From the NCBI RefSeq assembly GCF_000455125.1, contig NZ_AUWR01000040.1, positions 1 to 64,000 of the forward strand: a DNA stretch of 64,000 nucleotides, given 5' to 3'. This document shows, piece by piece, positions 41,735 through 49,588 of this stretch. The stretch comes from Mycobacterium sp. UM_WGJ. GTDB lineage: Bacteria; Actinomycetota; Actinomycetes; Mycobacteriales; Mycobacteriaceae. Positions within the stretch are counted from its first letter, which is position 1, and each line of letters begins with the position of its first letter. The position numbers were made by a program, and so were the translations under genes. Below the pieces are notes generated by a model. It was not told where the DNA came from, made no database searches, and saw nothing but the letters and a program-made list of their open reading frames with translations.

Positions 41735-42895
41735 CTAAGCGGGTGCGGTGCCGCCAGAAGAAAACTGTTGCGCCAGTGCTTTTCGGTCCAGCTTGCCGAT
41801 TCCGCGGCGGGGGAGCGCAGTAACGACATGCAGTTCGCGCGGCGCCGCCGTGATGTCCAGTGTCTCCGCGACGTGGGCGCGTAACGCCTCCAGTGTCGGT
41901 GGCGTCGCGCCCGCCACCACGATCGCGGCGGCGACGCGCTGCCCCAGCCGGTCGTCGTCGATCCCGAAAACGGCGCACTCGGCCACTGCGGGATGCGTCG
42001 ACAACACCGCCTCCACCGGACCGGGCAGAACGGTCAATCCACCGGTGCTGATCGCGTCGTCGGCCCGGCCGAGCACGGTCAGGCGGCCTGCTGAATCAAG
42101 GGCACCAAGGTCATTGGTCGTGAACCAGCCCGGCTCGGCGAATGGGTCCGGTTCGACGGGGTCGCGATAACCCTGCGCGAGAATCGGGCCGGCGATCGCG
42201 ATCCGTCCATCGTCTCCGATGCGTAACCGGACGCCCGACAACGGCAGCCCGTCATAGACACAACCGCCGGCGGTCTCACTCATGCCGTAGGTGCGCACCA
42301 CCGTCACGCCGGCGGCCGTCGCCGCGTCCAGGATCGGTTGCGGTGCAGGACCTCCACCCAACAACACCGCATCCAGTTCGGCCAGTGCGGCCGCGGCCGC
42401 GGGGACCGCCAGCGCCTTGGCCAACTGGGTGGCGACCAGCGAGGTATAGCGCCGCCCGGAACCGAGCGCCGCCACCGCTGCGGGAAGCTGCGCGACGTCG
42501 AATCCCTCGGTGACGTCGAGCTGCACGGGTGTCGTGCCGGCCACCAAACTTCGTACCAGCACTTGGATTCCGGCGATGTGGTGTGCAGGCAACGCCAGTA
42601 GCCAGCTGCCCGGGCCGCCCAACCGGTCGTGCGTGGCCGTGGCGCTGGCCGCCAGCGCCGCACCGGTCAACAGAGCGCCTTTGGGCAAGCCGGTGGTTCC
42701 CGACGTCGCCACCACCAGTGCGATATCACCGTGGATGGGATCGCCCACCCGCAGCGCGGTCAGGGCCGACGGATCGGTGTCGGGGCCTACCGGTGTGAAC
42801 GCGGCGTGGCGACCTTCCAGAACACCCTGCAAGACGGGCAGCAGCGTCGCGACGGCATCACCGCGTGGGATGGCCAGCGCACGCAGGCGTGCTAT
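41735..42895 (-). CDS. menE: O-succinylbenzoate-CoA ligase, probable AUA start
   Basis: Adenylates o-succinylbenzoate and joins it to CoA in menaquinone synthesis; about 386 residues. The AMP-binding P-loop VVATSGTTGLPKGALL is near residue 62, YGMSETAGG near 205, and the hinge and catalytic lysine block RRGIGKLDRKAL is near the C-terminus. No ATG, GTG or TTG occurs in frame between 43204 and TTG 42832, yet MenE-like sequence (ARLRALAIPRGDAV) lies upstream of that TTG. An ATA at 42895 overlaps the DUF3349 stop and has GGAGGG 5 nt upstream, so it is taken as start with caution. Confidence 0.85.
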   Translation of the reverse strand: MARLRALAIPRGDAVATLLPVLQGVLEGRHAAFTPVGPDTDPSALTALRVGDPIHGDIALVVATSGTTGLPKGALLTGAALAASATATHDRLGGPGSWLLALPAHHIAGIQVLVRSLVAGTTPVQLDVTEGFDVAQLPAAVAALGSGRRYTSLVATQLAKALAVPAAAAALAELDAVLLGGGPAPQPILDAATAAGVTVVRTYGMSETAGGCVYDGLPLSGVRLRIGDDGRIAIAGPILAQGYRDPVEPDPFAEPGWFTTNDLGALDSAGRLTVLGRADDAISTGGLTVLPGPVEAVLSTHPAVAECAVFGIDDDRLGQRVAAAIVVAGATPPTLEALRAHVAETLDITAAPRELHVVTALPRRGIGKLDRKALAQQFSSGGTAPA

Positions 42896-43194
42896 GGGTT
42901 CCCTCCGTTGGTGGGAGCGTCGTCGAGCAGCCAGCCCTTTGCCGCCAACCGTTCTCGCACTCTTTCGACATCCTCCGGAGCGGGCAGTTCGTTGGTCAAG
43001 CGGGCGATCAGCACTCCGATGTCGACGCGGTCGAACTCGCCGCGGCCGATCAATTCCCGGGCAACGTCTTTGACCTCGTCGTTGGTCAGCCGCCGCGACA
43101 GCAGCGCCAACAGCGGAACGTAGTCGTTTTGCGGCACGCCATCGGGGTACCCGGCGCGCAGCCAGGCGACGATCGAGGTAAGAAATTTGTTCAT
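42892..43194 (-). CDS. DUF3349 protein (Rv0543c-like)
   Basis: A 100-residue all-helical protein: NKFLTSIVAWLRAGYPDGVP near the start and VERVRERLAAKGWLLDD near the end. This is the DUF3349 family known structurally from mycobacteria as a small helical protein, function unknown. ATG 43194. Its TAG stop overlaps the proposed menE start, so MenE translation is probably coupled to it. Confidence 0.85.
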   Translation of the reverse strand: MNKFLTSIVAWLRAGYPDGVPQNDYVPLLALLSRRLTNDEVKDVARELIGRGEFDRVDIGVLIARLTNELPAPEDVERVRERLAAKGWLLDDAPTNGGNP

Positions 43195-43252
43195 ACTGCG
43201 TCAACTTCCCCGCGCCGACACCGGAAGGAACATGTCAGCTGCAATATTACGT

Positions 43253-43423
43253 CTAATCAACGCCTAACACCTCGTCCCAGTTGCCCCAGTCATCGCACTG
43301 CCAGCCGGATGCGTGCTCGATGAAATCGCGGGCGATGAACAGCACGCCGGTGCCGACCAGCAGGCCGAAGACCAGGATCTTGCCGGTGGCCGCGTAGTCG
43401 AACCAGGTGCTCACGGCGTTCAC
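43253..43423 (-). CDS. Small single-TM protein downstream of Pit transporter (Rv0544c-like)
   Basis: A 56-residue membrane protein: VNAVSTWFDYAATGKILVFG, a TM helix (LVFGLLVGTGVLFIA), then an acidic end (QCDDWGNWDEVLG). The GTG overlaps the Pit stop codon (GTGA, 43420-43423). A longer version with the same FDYAATGKILVFGLLVG-type motif follows the second pit gene, so the small protein belongs to the duplicated transporter module. Function unknown; a Pit accessory subunit is an inference. Confidence 0.75.
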   Translation of the reverse strand: MNAVSTWFDYAATGKILVFGLLVGTGVLFIARDFIEHASGWQCDDWGNWDEVLGVD

Positions 43424-44625
43424 GCACGGTCCCCCTCCGCGCGGATCTCGCGAGACGGGCCAGAGGTAGTGGGTTGCGGTGCAATCACTTCGAGGCCATC
43501 GGTCATATGTGCACCCCACTCGGCGGTGACATTGGTGTGGTCGACCGGGACTTTGCGGGACTGCAGCCAGATGAGTGCGGAGACGCCCACCAGCAGCGTC
43601 ACTCCGGTGATCGTGCCGGGGTAGCCGCCGATGCGATGGATCAAGTGGTAGGTGCCCGCGCCGATGGCCCCGGCCAGCGGCAGGGTGATCACCCACGCGG
43701 TCGCCATCCGGCGCGCGACTCCCCAGCGCACGGTGGCGCCGGGCTTCCCCAGGCCCGAACCCAGCACGGATCCCGTCACCACCTGGGTGGTCGACAGCGA
43801 GTAGCCGAAGTGGCTGGACAGCAAAATGATGGCCGCCGAGGATGATTCGGCGGCCATGCCCTGGGGGGATTCGATTTCGACGAGCCCCTTGCCCAGGGTG
43901 CGGATGACTCGCCATCCACCGAAATAGGTGCCGGCGGCCATTGCCACCGCACACGACACGATCACCCACAGCGGCGGCGTGACGTCGGTCTTGTAGGCCG
44001 CGCCGTAGGAGATCAGCGCGAGGAAGATCACGCCCATGGTCTTCTGGGCATCGTTGGTGCCGTGCGCCAGCGACATCAGGGCAGCAGAGAACACTTGACC
44101 CCGCCGGAAGTCGCGCAGGGCGCGCCCACGGGAGACTCCCCGCGTCAGCCGGTAGACCAGCCAGGTTCCGACGGTGGCGACCAGGGTGGCGGCGAGCACG
44201 GCGATCACCGTCGGCACCAGCACCTTCGATACCACCCCGGGCCACCGCACCCCGGCGGTGCCGGCCGCGGCCAGCATGGCCCCCACCACGCCGCCGATCA
44301 GGGCGTGCGAGGAACTCGACGGGATACCGAACAACCAGGTCGCCAGGTTCCAGATGATGCCGCCGACCAAACCGGCGAACATGACCTCCAGCGTCACCAG
44401 GTTGGTGACCACCAGGTCCTTGGCCACCGTGGCCGCCACCTGGGTCGACATGAACGCCCCGACAAGGTTGAGCGTGGCGCAGAGCGTTACCGCGGTCTTC
44501 GGCTTGAGCGCACCGCTGGCGATCCCGGTGGCGACAGCGTTGCCGGTGTCATGGAAGCCGTTGGTGAAGTCGAAAGCCAGGGCGGTGATCACGACCGTGA
44601 TCAACAGGAACAGCTCCAAGGTCAC
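43420..44625 (-). CDS. pitA: Low-affinity inorganic phosphate transporter, copy 1
   Basis: A 401-residue PiT-family permease (Rv0545c-like). The duplicated family signature is seen as FDFTNGFHDTGNAVATGIAS near residue 20 and SLAHGTNDAQKTMGVIF near 188. About ten TM helices. It imports metal-phosphate using the proton gradient. GTG 44625. Convincingly homologous along its whole length to the second pit gene just upstream, with 43 bp between the modules. Confidence 0.92.
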   Translation of the reverse strand: MTLELFLLITVVITALAFDFTNGFHDTGNAVATGIASGALKPKTAVTLCATLNLVGAFMSTQVAATVAKDLVVTNLVTLEVMFAGLVGGIIWNLATWLFGIPSSSSHALIGGVVGAMLAAAGTAGVRWPGVVSKVLVPTVIAVLAATLVATVGTWLVYRLTRGVSRGRALRDFRRGQVFSAALMSLAHGTNDAQKTMGVIFLALISYGAAYKTDVTPPLWVIVSCAVAMAAGTYFGGWRVIRTLGKGLVEIESPQGMAAESSSAAIILLSSHFGYSLSTTQVVTGSVLGSGLGKPGATVRWGVARRMATAWVITLPLAGAIGAGTYHLIHRIGGYPGTITGVTLLVGVSALIWLQSRKVPVDHTNVTAEWGAHMTDGLEVIAPQPTTSGPSREIRAEGDRA

Positions 44626-44668
44626 CGTGCGGATTTTTGCAGTCGCACGCCTGGCTTGTCGAACCGGG

Positions 44669-44965
44669 TCAGGGGCGCTTGGCCCCGAGCAAGTACCAGC
44701 CCAGGTGGTGACCGAGGAAGTCGCGGGCGATGAAGAGCACGCCGAGGACCGCCACGGCCAGCACCAGCAGGAAGATCGCCCAGCTCACGGCGAGCAGCAA
44801 TGGTCGGCGCTCGCTCGCGGCACCGCCGGGGACCGCGGAGACACCGCTGCTACCGGCCACGTTGACTCGGACCCCTACCGCGAACAGCGCCGGCAACAAC
44901 CCACCCACCAGCAGCCCGAAAACCAGGATCTTGCACGTTGCTGCGAGGTTGAACCACTGGCTCAT
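44669..44965 (-). CDS. Small two-TM protein of second Pit module (Rv0544c-like)
   Basis: A 98-residue protein: NLAATCKILVFGLLVGGLLP (TM1), a loop with GVSAVPGGAASERR, then a second TM (AVSWAIFLLVLAVAVLGVLF) and IARDFLGHHLGWYL at the end. It shares the ATxKILVFGLLVG and LFIARDF segments with the shorter protein at 43253. The ATG overlaps the pit stop codon (ATGA). Probably works with the transporter; not proven. Confidence 0.78.
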   Translation of the reverse strand: MSQWFNLAATCKILVFGLLVGGLLPALFAVGVRVNVAGSSGVSAVPGGAASERRPLLLAVSWAIFLLVLAVAVLGVLFIARDFLGHHLGWYLLGAKRP

Positions 44966-46239
44966 GATCGGATGACCTCACGCGAGTTGGGGCCGTCAGT
45001 GTCGACGAGGGTCAACTTGGCGCCGTCATGGCCGGTCCCGAAGGCCGATCGGAGGGCGTTCTCGACTTCGCGGCCCGCTTCGTCGGGTTGCACGCCGGGT
45101 GCGTCGAGACCGCCGGTGAGGGTGCCGTCCCAGTCGGCGTTGACGTTGTTGTGGTCGATGCGGGCCCGGCGTGACCGCAGCCAGATCGCCAGGACCGTGG
45201 TGATCAGCAGCACCACACCGATGGTGATGCCGGGGTAGCCGCCGATCCCGTGGACCAGGCCGTATGCGCCCGAACCGACCCCACCGGCCATCGGCAGCGT
45301 CACCAGCCAAGCGGCCACCATCCGTCCGGCGACACTCCAGCGCACCTGCGCGCCCGGCTTGCCGACGCCGCTGCCCAGCACCGACCCGGTGGCGACCTGG
45401 GTGGTCGACAGTGAGTAACCGAAGTGGCTGGAGAGGAGGATGACCGCGGCTGCGGAGGACTCGGCGGCCATGCCCTGCGGCGACTTGATTTCGACGAGGC
45501 CCTTGCCCAGGGTGCGGATGATCCGCCAGCCGCCGGTGTAGGTGCCGGCCGCCATGGCCAGCGCGCAGCTGACGATCACCCAAAGGGGCGGCAGTGTGGC
45601 CGAGGTGCTCACCGCGCCGTAGGACATCAGCGCGAGGAAGATCACCCCCATGGTCTTCTGAGCGTCGTTGGTGCCGTGGGCCAGCGACACCAGCGCGGCC
45701 GAGCCGATCTGGCCGTGCCGGAACACCTTCTCCGACCGCTTCTCGTCGACGCCCCGGGTGATGCGGTAGACCAGCCAGGTGCCGACCGAGGCGATGACGG
45801 TGGCGATCACGGTGGCCAGGATCGCGGGGACCAGCACCTTGGAGACCACCCCTTGCCAGATCACCCCGTGCCCGCCGACCGCTGCGATCATCGCTCCGAC
45901 AATGCCCCCGATCAGGGCGTGTGAAGAGCTCGACGGGATTCCGAGCAGCCAGGTCAGCAGGTTCCACACGATGCCGCCGACCAGGCCGGCGAAGACGATC
46001 TCGAGGGTGACCAGGTGAGCATCGACCAGGCCTTTGGCGATCGTTGCGGCCACGGCGGTCGACAGGAAGGCGCCGATCAGGTTCAGGCACGCCGACAGCG
46101 TGACCGCTGCTTTGGGCTTGAGCGCTCCGCTGGCGATCGAGGTGGCCATCGCGTTGCCGGTGTCATGGAATCCGTTGGTGAAGTCGAAGGCCAAAGCCGT
46201 GATCACCACGATGATCAAAAGGAACAGATCAAGGCTCAC
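44962..46239 (-). CDS. Low-affinity inorganic phosphate transporter, copy 2
   Basis: A 425-residue PiT permease, a close paralogue of copy 1, with FDFTNGFHDTGNAMATSIAS and SLAHGTNDAQKTMGVIF signatures. It has a longer C-terminal cytosolic tail (GLDAPGVQPDEAGREVENAL onward). GTG start. The order pit-small protein repeats twice, so the whole two-gene unit was duplicated in tandem. The two copies may differ in affinity or expression. Confidence 0.92.
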   Translation of the reverse strand: MSLDLFLLIIVVITALAFDFTNGFHDTGNAMATSIASGALKPKAAVTLSACLNLIGAFLSTAVAATIAKGLVDAHLVTLEIVFAGLVGGIVWNLLTWLLGIPSSSSHALIGGIVGAMIAAVGGHGVIWQGVVSKVLVPAILATVIATVIASVGTWLVYRITRGVDEKRSEKVFRHGQIGSAALVSLAHGTNDAQKTMGVIFLALMSYGAVSTSATLPPLWVIVSCALAMAAGTYTGGWRIIRTLGKGLVEIKSPQGMAAESSAAAVILLSSHFGYSLSTTQVATGSVLGSGVGKPGAQVRWSVAGRMVAAWLVTLPMAGGVGSGAYGLVHGIGGYPGITIGVVLLITTVLAIWLRSRRARIDHNNVNADWDGTLTGGLDAPGVQPDEAGREVENALRSAFGTGHDGAKLTLVDTDGPNSREVIRS

Positions 46240-46352
46240 GAGAGCATCACGGCACTGATTCTGCGGCCTCGATGGGGCCGTTGTCTAACCATGGCCCCCG
46301 CGAAACGCCGGTGTATGTCGAGACGTATCGCATTGTTTCCCCGTCGTTAACC

Positions 46353-46757
46353 TCAAGGCTTGCGGGGGCTGTCCTGGCGGGTATCCCGGCGCAGCGGATG
46401 GTCTTCGGGAATCTCCACGAAGATCAACGTCAGGCCGTCGGGATCGGTGACGTGCATCTCACGCAGCCCCCACGGTTCCCGCAGCGCTTCCCGGGTGATG
46501 GGGACCCCGCGGCTCTGCAGTTCGGCTTGGGTCGCGGCGACGTCGCGGACCTGCAGCCACAGCGCCCCGGGGAAGTGCGCGCCGGACTGGTCGGGGTTAC
46601 CGTGCCCGGCGAGTTCGATCAGCGACTGGCCGGCGTAAAAGACCATTCCGGCGCCGTAGTCGCGGGCGATCGCCAATCCGATCTCGTCGCGGTAGAACCG
46701 CAGTGAGCGTTGATAGTCGGTGGGCCGGAGCAACACCCGGCTGGCCAGAATCTCCAT
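46353..46757 (-). CDS. Glyoxalase/bleomycin-resistance (VOC) family protein (Rv0546c-like)
   Basis: A 134-residue vicinal-oxygen-chelate protein: RVLLRPTDYQRSLRFYRDEI (metal-side strand-helix), a central LIELAGHGN, and EPWGLREMHVTDPDGLTLIF with a conserved terminal Glu. Typical of lyases or dioxygenases; the substrate is unknown. Its start overlaps the stop of the upstream SDR gene at 46757, so they form an operon. Confidence 0.87.
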   Translation of the reverse strand: MEILASRVLLRPTDYQRSLRFYRDEIGLAIARDYGAGMVFYAGQSLIELAGHGNPDQSGAHFPGALWLQVRDVAATQAELQSRGVPITREALREPWGLREMHVTDPDGLTLIFVEIPEDHPLRRDTRQDSPRKP

Positions 46758-47641
46758 CAGTCTTCGACCGGCTCGATCCGGTTCCGCTTGACCAGGGCGG
46801 TGGCCCAGCCCGCGTTGAGGTTGTCCAGAGCGCGGAACGCCAGCGCCAGCCGCGGCGCGATGCGGATCGGGCGATATCTGGCCGCGTCGATCATCCACGC
46901 GCCGGCCTCCTGCGCGGTGAGCCCCGGCTTGCCCTGGAACGCCGCGGTGGGCGCGATCATCGGGGTCTTCACCAGCGGGTAGTACAGCGTGGTGGACTGC
47001 ACGCCGTCGCGGGCCCACTCGCTGTCGATGACCCGGCTCACGGCACTCAGCGCGGACTTGGAGCCGTTGTAGACGCCGAACAGCGGCGAGGAGTCGGTGA
47101 ACACGCCCCAGGTGGCGACGTTGATGATGTGGCCGTCGCCGCGCTCGCGCATGGCGGGGGCGAACCCGCGAATCAGCCGCAGGGGCGAGTAGTAGTTGAG
47201 CTGCATGGTCCGCTCGACGTCGTGCCAGCGGTCGAGCGATTCGGCCAGCGGTCGGCGGATCGACCGGCCGGCGTTGTTGACCAGGATGTCCACTCCGCCG
47301 AACTGTTCGTCGACGTCCTTGACCAGGGCATCGATCGCGGTCAGGTCCGACAGGTCGCACGCGATCGCGTGCGCGGTGCCACCGGCGGCGGTGATCCGCT
47401 GAACCAGTGCGTCGAGGTTCTCCTGGCGGCGGGCCACCGCGATCACGGTGGCGCCCGCTGCTCCGAACTGTTCGGCGCCGGCCTCGCCGATACCCGAGGA
47501 TGCGCCGGTCACCAGCACCCGCTTGCCGGCGAGGTCGACGGGCTTGGCGCCGGGCCGGTGCATCAGCTGCGCGGCGACCGGGGGGCGCATGGTCGCGAGC
47601 GTGATCTGGTCGGACAGTCGGCGCAGCGGGCTTCGGCTCAT
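46757..47641 (-). CDS. Short-chain dehydrogenase/reductase (Rv0547c-like)
   Basis: A 294-residue classical SDR. NAD(P)-binding VLVTGASSGIGEAGAEQF is near residue 42, NNAG in ILVNNAGRSI near 120, and the active-site YNGSK near 192. The substrate is unknown; an oxidoreductase of lipid or ketone substrates is usual. It precedes the VOC gene with an overlapping stop/start and follows menB by 103 bp. Confidence 0.9.
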   Translation of the reverse strand: MSRSPLRRLSDQITLATMRPPVAAQLMHRPGAKPVDLAGKRVLVTGASSGIGEAGAEQFGAAGATVIAVARRQENLDALVQRITAAGGTAHAIACDLSDLTAIDALVKDVDEQFGGVDILVNNAGRSIRRPLAESLDRWHDVERTMQLNYYSPLRLIRGFAPAMRERGDGHIINVATWGVFTDSSPLFGVYNGSKSALSAVSRVIDSEWARDGVQSTTLYYPLVKTPMIAPTAAFQGKPGLTAQEAGAWMIDAARYRPIRIAPRLALAFRALDNLNAGWATALVKRNRIEPVED

Positions 47642-47744
47642 GGTTAGCCAGTCTATGCGGGGGTTCTTTGCGTGCCGAGGCTGTAGTTACCGTCGGCGCC
47701 ACTCGCACTTCTTCGCGCCAACCGCAGGCTCGAGGCGGTGGCGT

Positions 47745-48647
47745 CTAGAAGTAGCGGGGGAACCTGCTCCAGTCCGGATCGCGCTTCTCCAGGAAGGAAT
47801 CCCGGCCCTCGACGGCCTCATCGGTCATGTAGGCCAGCCGGGTGGCTTCGCCGGCGAACAACTGCTGGCCCACCAGCCCATCGTCGAGCAGATTGAAGGC
47901 GAACTTCAACATGCGTTGGGCCTGAGGCGATTTGCCGTTGATCTCCTTGGCCCACTGCACGCCGGTGGCTTCCAGCTCGGCATGGTCGACGACCTCGTTG
48001 ACCGCGCCCATCTGGTGCATCTGCTCGGCGGTGTAGGTGCGGCCCAGGAAGAAGATCTCGCGGGCGAACTTCTGGCCCACCTGCCGGGCCAGATAGGCGC
48101 TGCCGTACCCGCCGTCGAAGCTGCCCACGTCGGCGTCGGTCTGCTTGAACCTGGCGTGCTCGCGGCTGGCCAGGGTCAGGTCGCACACCACGTGCAGGCT
48201 GTGTCCGCCGCCGGCCGCCCAGCCGTTGACCAGGCAGATCACCGGTTTGGGCATGAACCGGATCAGCCGCTGCACCTCCAGGATGTGCAGCCGTCCGGCG
48301 CGGGCGACGTCGACGGTGTCGGCGGTTTCCCCGGAGGCGTACTGGTAGCCGCTGCGGCCGCGGATGCGCTGATCCCCGCCGGAGCAGAACGCCCAGCCGC
48401 CGTCCTTGGGCGCCGGCCCGTTACCGGTCAGCAGCACCACCCCGACGTCGGGAGACATCCGGGCATGGTCCAGCGCCTGGTACAGCTCGTCGACGGTGTG
48501 CGGCCGAAACGCGTTGCGCACCTCGGGACGGTTGAACGCCACCCGCACCGTCGCGTCGGTGACGTGGCGGTGATAGGTGATGTCGGTCAGGTCGGCGAAG
48601 CCGTCGACGGTGCGCCAGATGCTCTCGTCAAAGGGGTTGCTGCTCAC
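47745..48647 (-). CDS. menB: 1,4-dihydroxy-2-naphthoyl-CoA synthase
   Basis: Crotonase-fold enzyme that cyclises o-succinylbenzoyl-CoA, 300 residues. Characteristic blocks: VAFNRPEVRNAFRPHTVDEL near residue 35, FCSGGDQRIRG oxyanion hole near 95, VNGWAAGGGHSLHVVCDLT near 150, and DVGSFDGGYGSAYLARQVG near 180 with the catalytic Asp/Tyr. GTG 48647 lies 7 nt after a minus-strand TACGGT, which fits leaderless expression. MenE product is its substrate. Confidence 0.95.
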   Translation of the reverse strand: MSSNPFDESIWRTVDGFADLTDITYHRHVTDATVRVAFNRPEVRNAFRPHTVDELYQALDHARMSPDVGVVLLTGNGPAPKDGGWAFCSGGDQRIRGRSGYQYASGETADTVDVARAGRLHILEVQRLIRFMPKPVICLVNGWAAGGGHSLHVVCDLTLASREHARFKQTDADVGSFDGGYGSAYLARQVGQKFAREIFFLGRTYTAEQMHQMGAVNEVVDHAELEATGVQWAKEINGKSPQAQRMLKFAFNLLDDGLVGQQLFAGEATRLAYMTDEAVEGRDSFLEKRDPDWSRFPRYF

Positions 48648-48654
48648 GCTTGCG

Positions 48655-48660
48655 ACCGTA
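48655..48660 (-). promoter_or_regulatory. -10 element (TACGGT) of menB, leaderless
   Basis: On the minus strand TACGGT (48660-48655) ends 7 nt upstream of the menB GTG, so the first transcribed base would be in the start codon. No ribosome binding site is seen. Inferred from spacing. Confidence 0.5.
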
Positions 48661-48705
48661 CCGGGGCGGCGGCCTCAGGTTGCCCGTGACGCCGGTGTCG
48701 GCATC

Positions 48706-48729
48706 GAAGAGGCGAAGCTGGGACCGCCG
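48706..48729 (-). repeat. Partial copy of the 56/57-bp interspersed repeat
   Basis: The stretch at 48706-48729 contains GAGGCGAAGCTGGGACCG, identical over 18 bp to the minus-strand reading of the units at 54884-54997. Sequence on either side does not match. It lies in the region between menB and the amidohydrolase gene, in the opposite orientation to the other two sites. Confidence 0.6.
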
Positions 48730-48744
48730 CTTGACCGAGCTGTC

Positions 48745-48750
48745 TACGGT
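48745..48750 (+). promoter_or_regulatory. -10 element (TACGGT) of the amidohydrolase-menC operon, leaderless
   Basis: TACGGT ends 7 nt before the ATG at 48758. A GGAGG follows at 48751-48755, but it is only 2 nt from the ATG, too close for normal ribosome binding, so leaderless initiation is more plausible. Same hexamer as at the divergent menB promoter. Confidence 0.48.
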
Positions 48751-48757
48751 GGAGGCG

Positions 48758-49588
48758 ATGACCATCGACGTGTGGATGCAGCACCCGACCCGGCGGTTCC
48801 TCGACCACGACATGCTGGCGTCGCTGCGACGCTGGACCGGCGGGGCTATGCCCGACGAAGAGATCCCCATCGAGGCCACCGTGTCGGCGATGGACGCCGC
48901 GGGTGTGGATTTCGGGCTGCTCAGTGCCTGGCGCGGACCCAACGGCATGGACCTGGTCTCCAATGACGAAGTCGCGGGATGGGTCGCAGCGCACCCGAAT
49001 CGGTTCGCTGGATTGGCCACGGTCGACCTGGACCGCCCGATGGAGGCCGTCCGCGAACTGCGGCGCCGGGTTCGCGACGACGGATTCGTCGGCCTGCGTG
49101 TGGTGCCGTGGCTGTGGAACGCGCCTCCCACCGATCGGCGCTACTACCCGCTGTACGTCGAGTGCGTGGAACTCGGCGTGCCGTTCTGCACCCAGGTTGG
49201 GCATACCGGCCCGCTGCGACCGTCGGAAACCGGGCGCCCGATTCCCTACATCGACCAAGTGGCACTGGACTTTCCTGAGCTGGCAATCGTGTGCGGACAC
49301 GTCGGCTATCCGTGGACCGAGGAGATGGTCGCGGTGGCCCGCAAGCACGAGAACGTCTACATCGACACCTCCGCCTACACCACCAAGCGGCTCCCGGACG
49401 AGTTGATCCGTTTCATGCGAACCCGCACCGGGCAGCGAAAGGTGTTGTTCGGCACCAACTATCCGATGATCATGCACGGCCATGCACTCGACGGGCTCGA
49501 CGATCTCGGGCTCGATGATCAGGCGCGCGCGGATTACCTGCACGAGAATGCCGAGCGGGTGTTCAAGTTGGGGGGCGAGAGCGCATGA
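48758..49588 (+). CDS. Amidohydrolase_2-family metal-dependent hydrolase
   Basis: A 276-residue TIM-barrel protein of the amidohydrolase-2 group (ACMSD-like). Visible features: IDVWMQHPTRRF near the N-terminus, WVAAHPNRFAGLATVDL near 70, CTQVGHTG near 148, CGHVGYPW near 180 and the metal aspartate region FGTNYPMIMHGH near 236. The usual N-terminal HxH is only partly recognisable (one His in MQHP). Reaction unknown, perhaps a decarboxylase or hydrolase. Its TGA overlaps the menC ATG (ATGA), so it is co-transcribed with menC. Confidence 0.82.
   Translation: MTIDVWMQHPTRRFLDHDMLASLRRWTGGAMPDEEIPIEATVSAMDAAGVDFGLLSAWRGPNGMDLVSNDEVAGWVAAHPNRFAGLATVDLDRPMEAVRELRRRVRDDGFVGLRVVPWLWNAPPTDRRYYPLYVECVELGVPFCTQVGHTGPLRPSETGRPIPYIDQVALDFPELAIVCGHVGYPWTEEMVAVARKHENVYIDTSAYTTKRLPDELIRFMRTRTGQRKVLFGTNYPMIMHGHALDGLDDLGLDDQARADYLHENAERVFKLGGESA

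Noticed and set aside
40803-41978. 391-residue minus-strand frame over the Gly/Ser repeat and menE end
   Set aside because: Arg/His/Pro-rich complement of the Gly/Ser codons.
42832-43204. menE starting at the ATG 43204
   Set aside because: It would overlap the whole DUF3349 gene, and the translated extension is Arg-rich antisense-like sequence without MenE homology.
48721-48757. TTGACC (48731-48736) as -35 for the amidohydrolase promoter
   Set aside because: Only 8 nt lie between it and the TACGGT -10, far below the usual 16-18.
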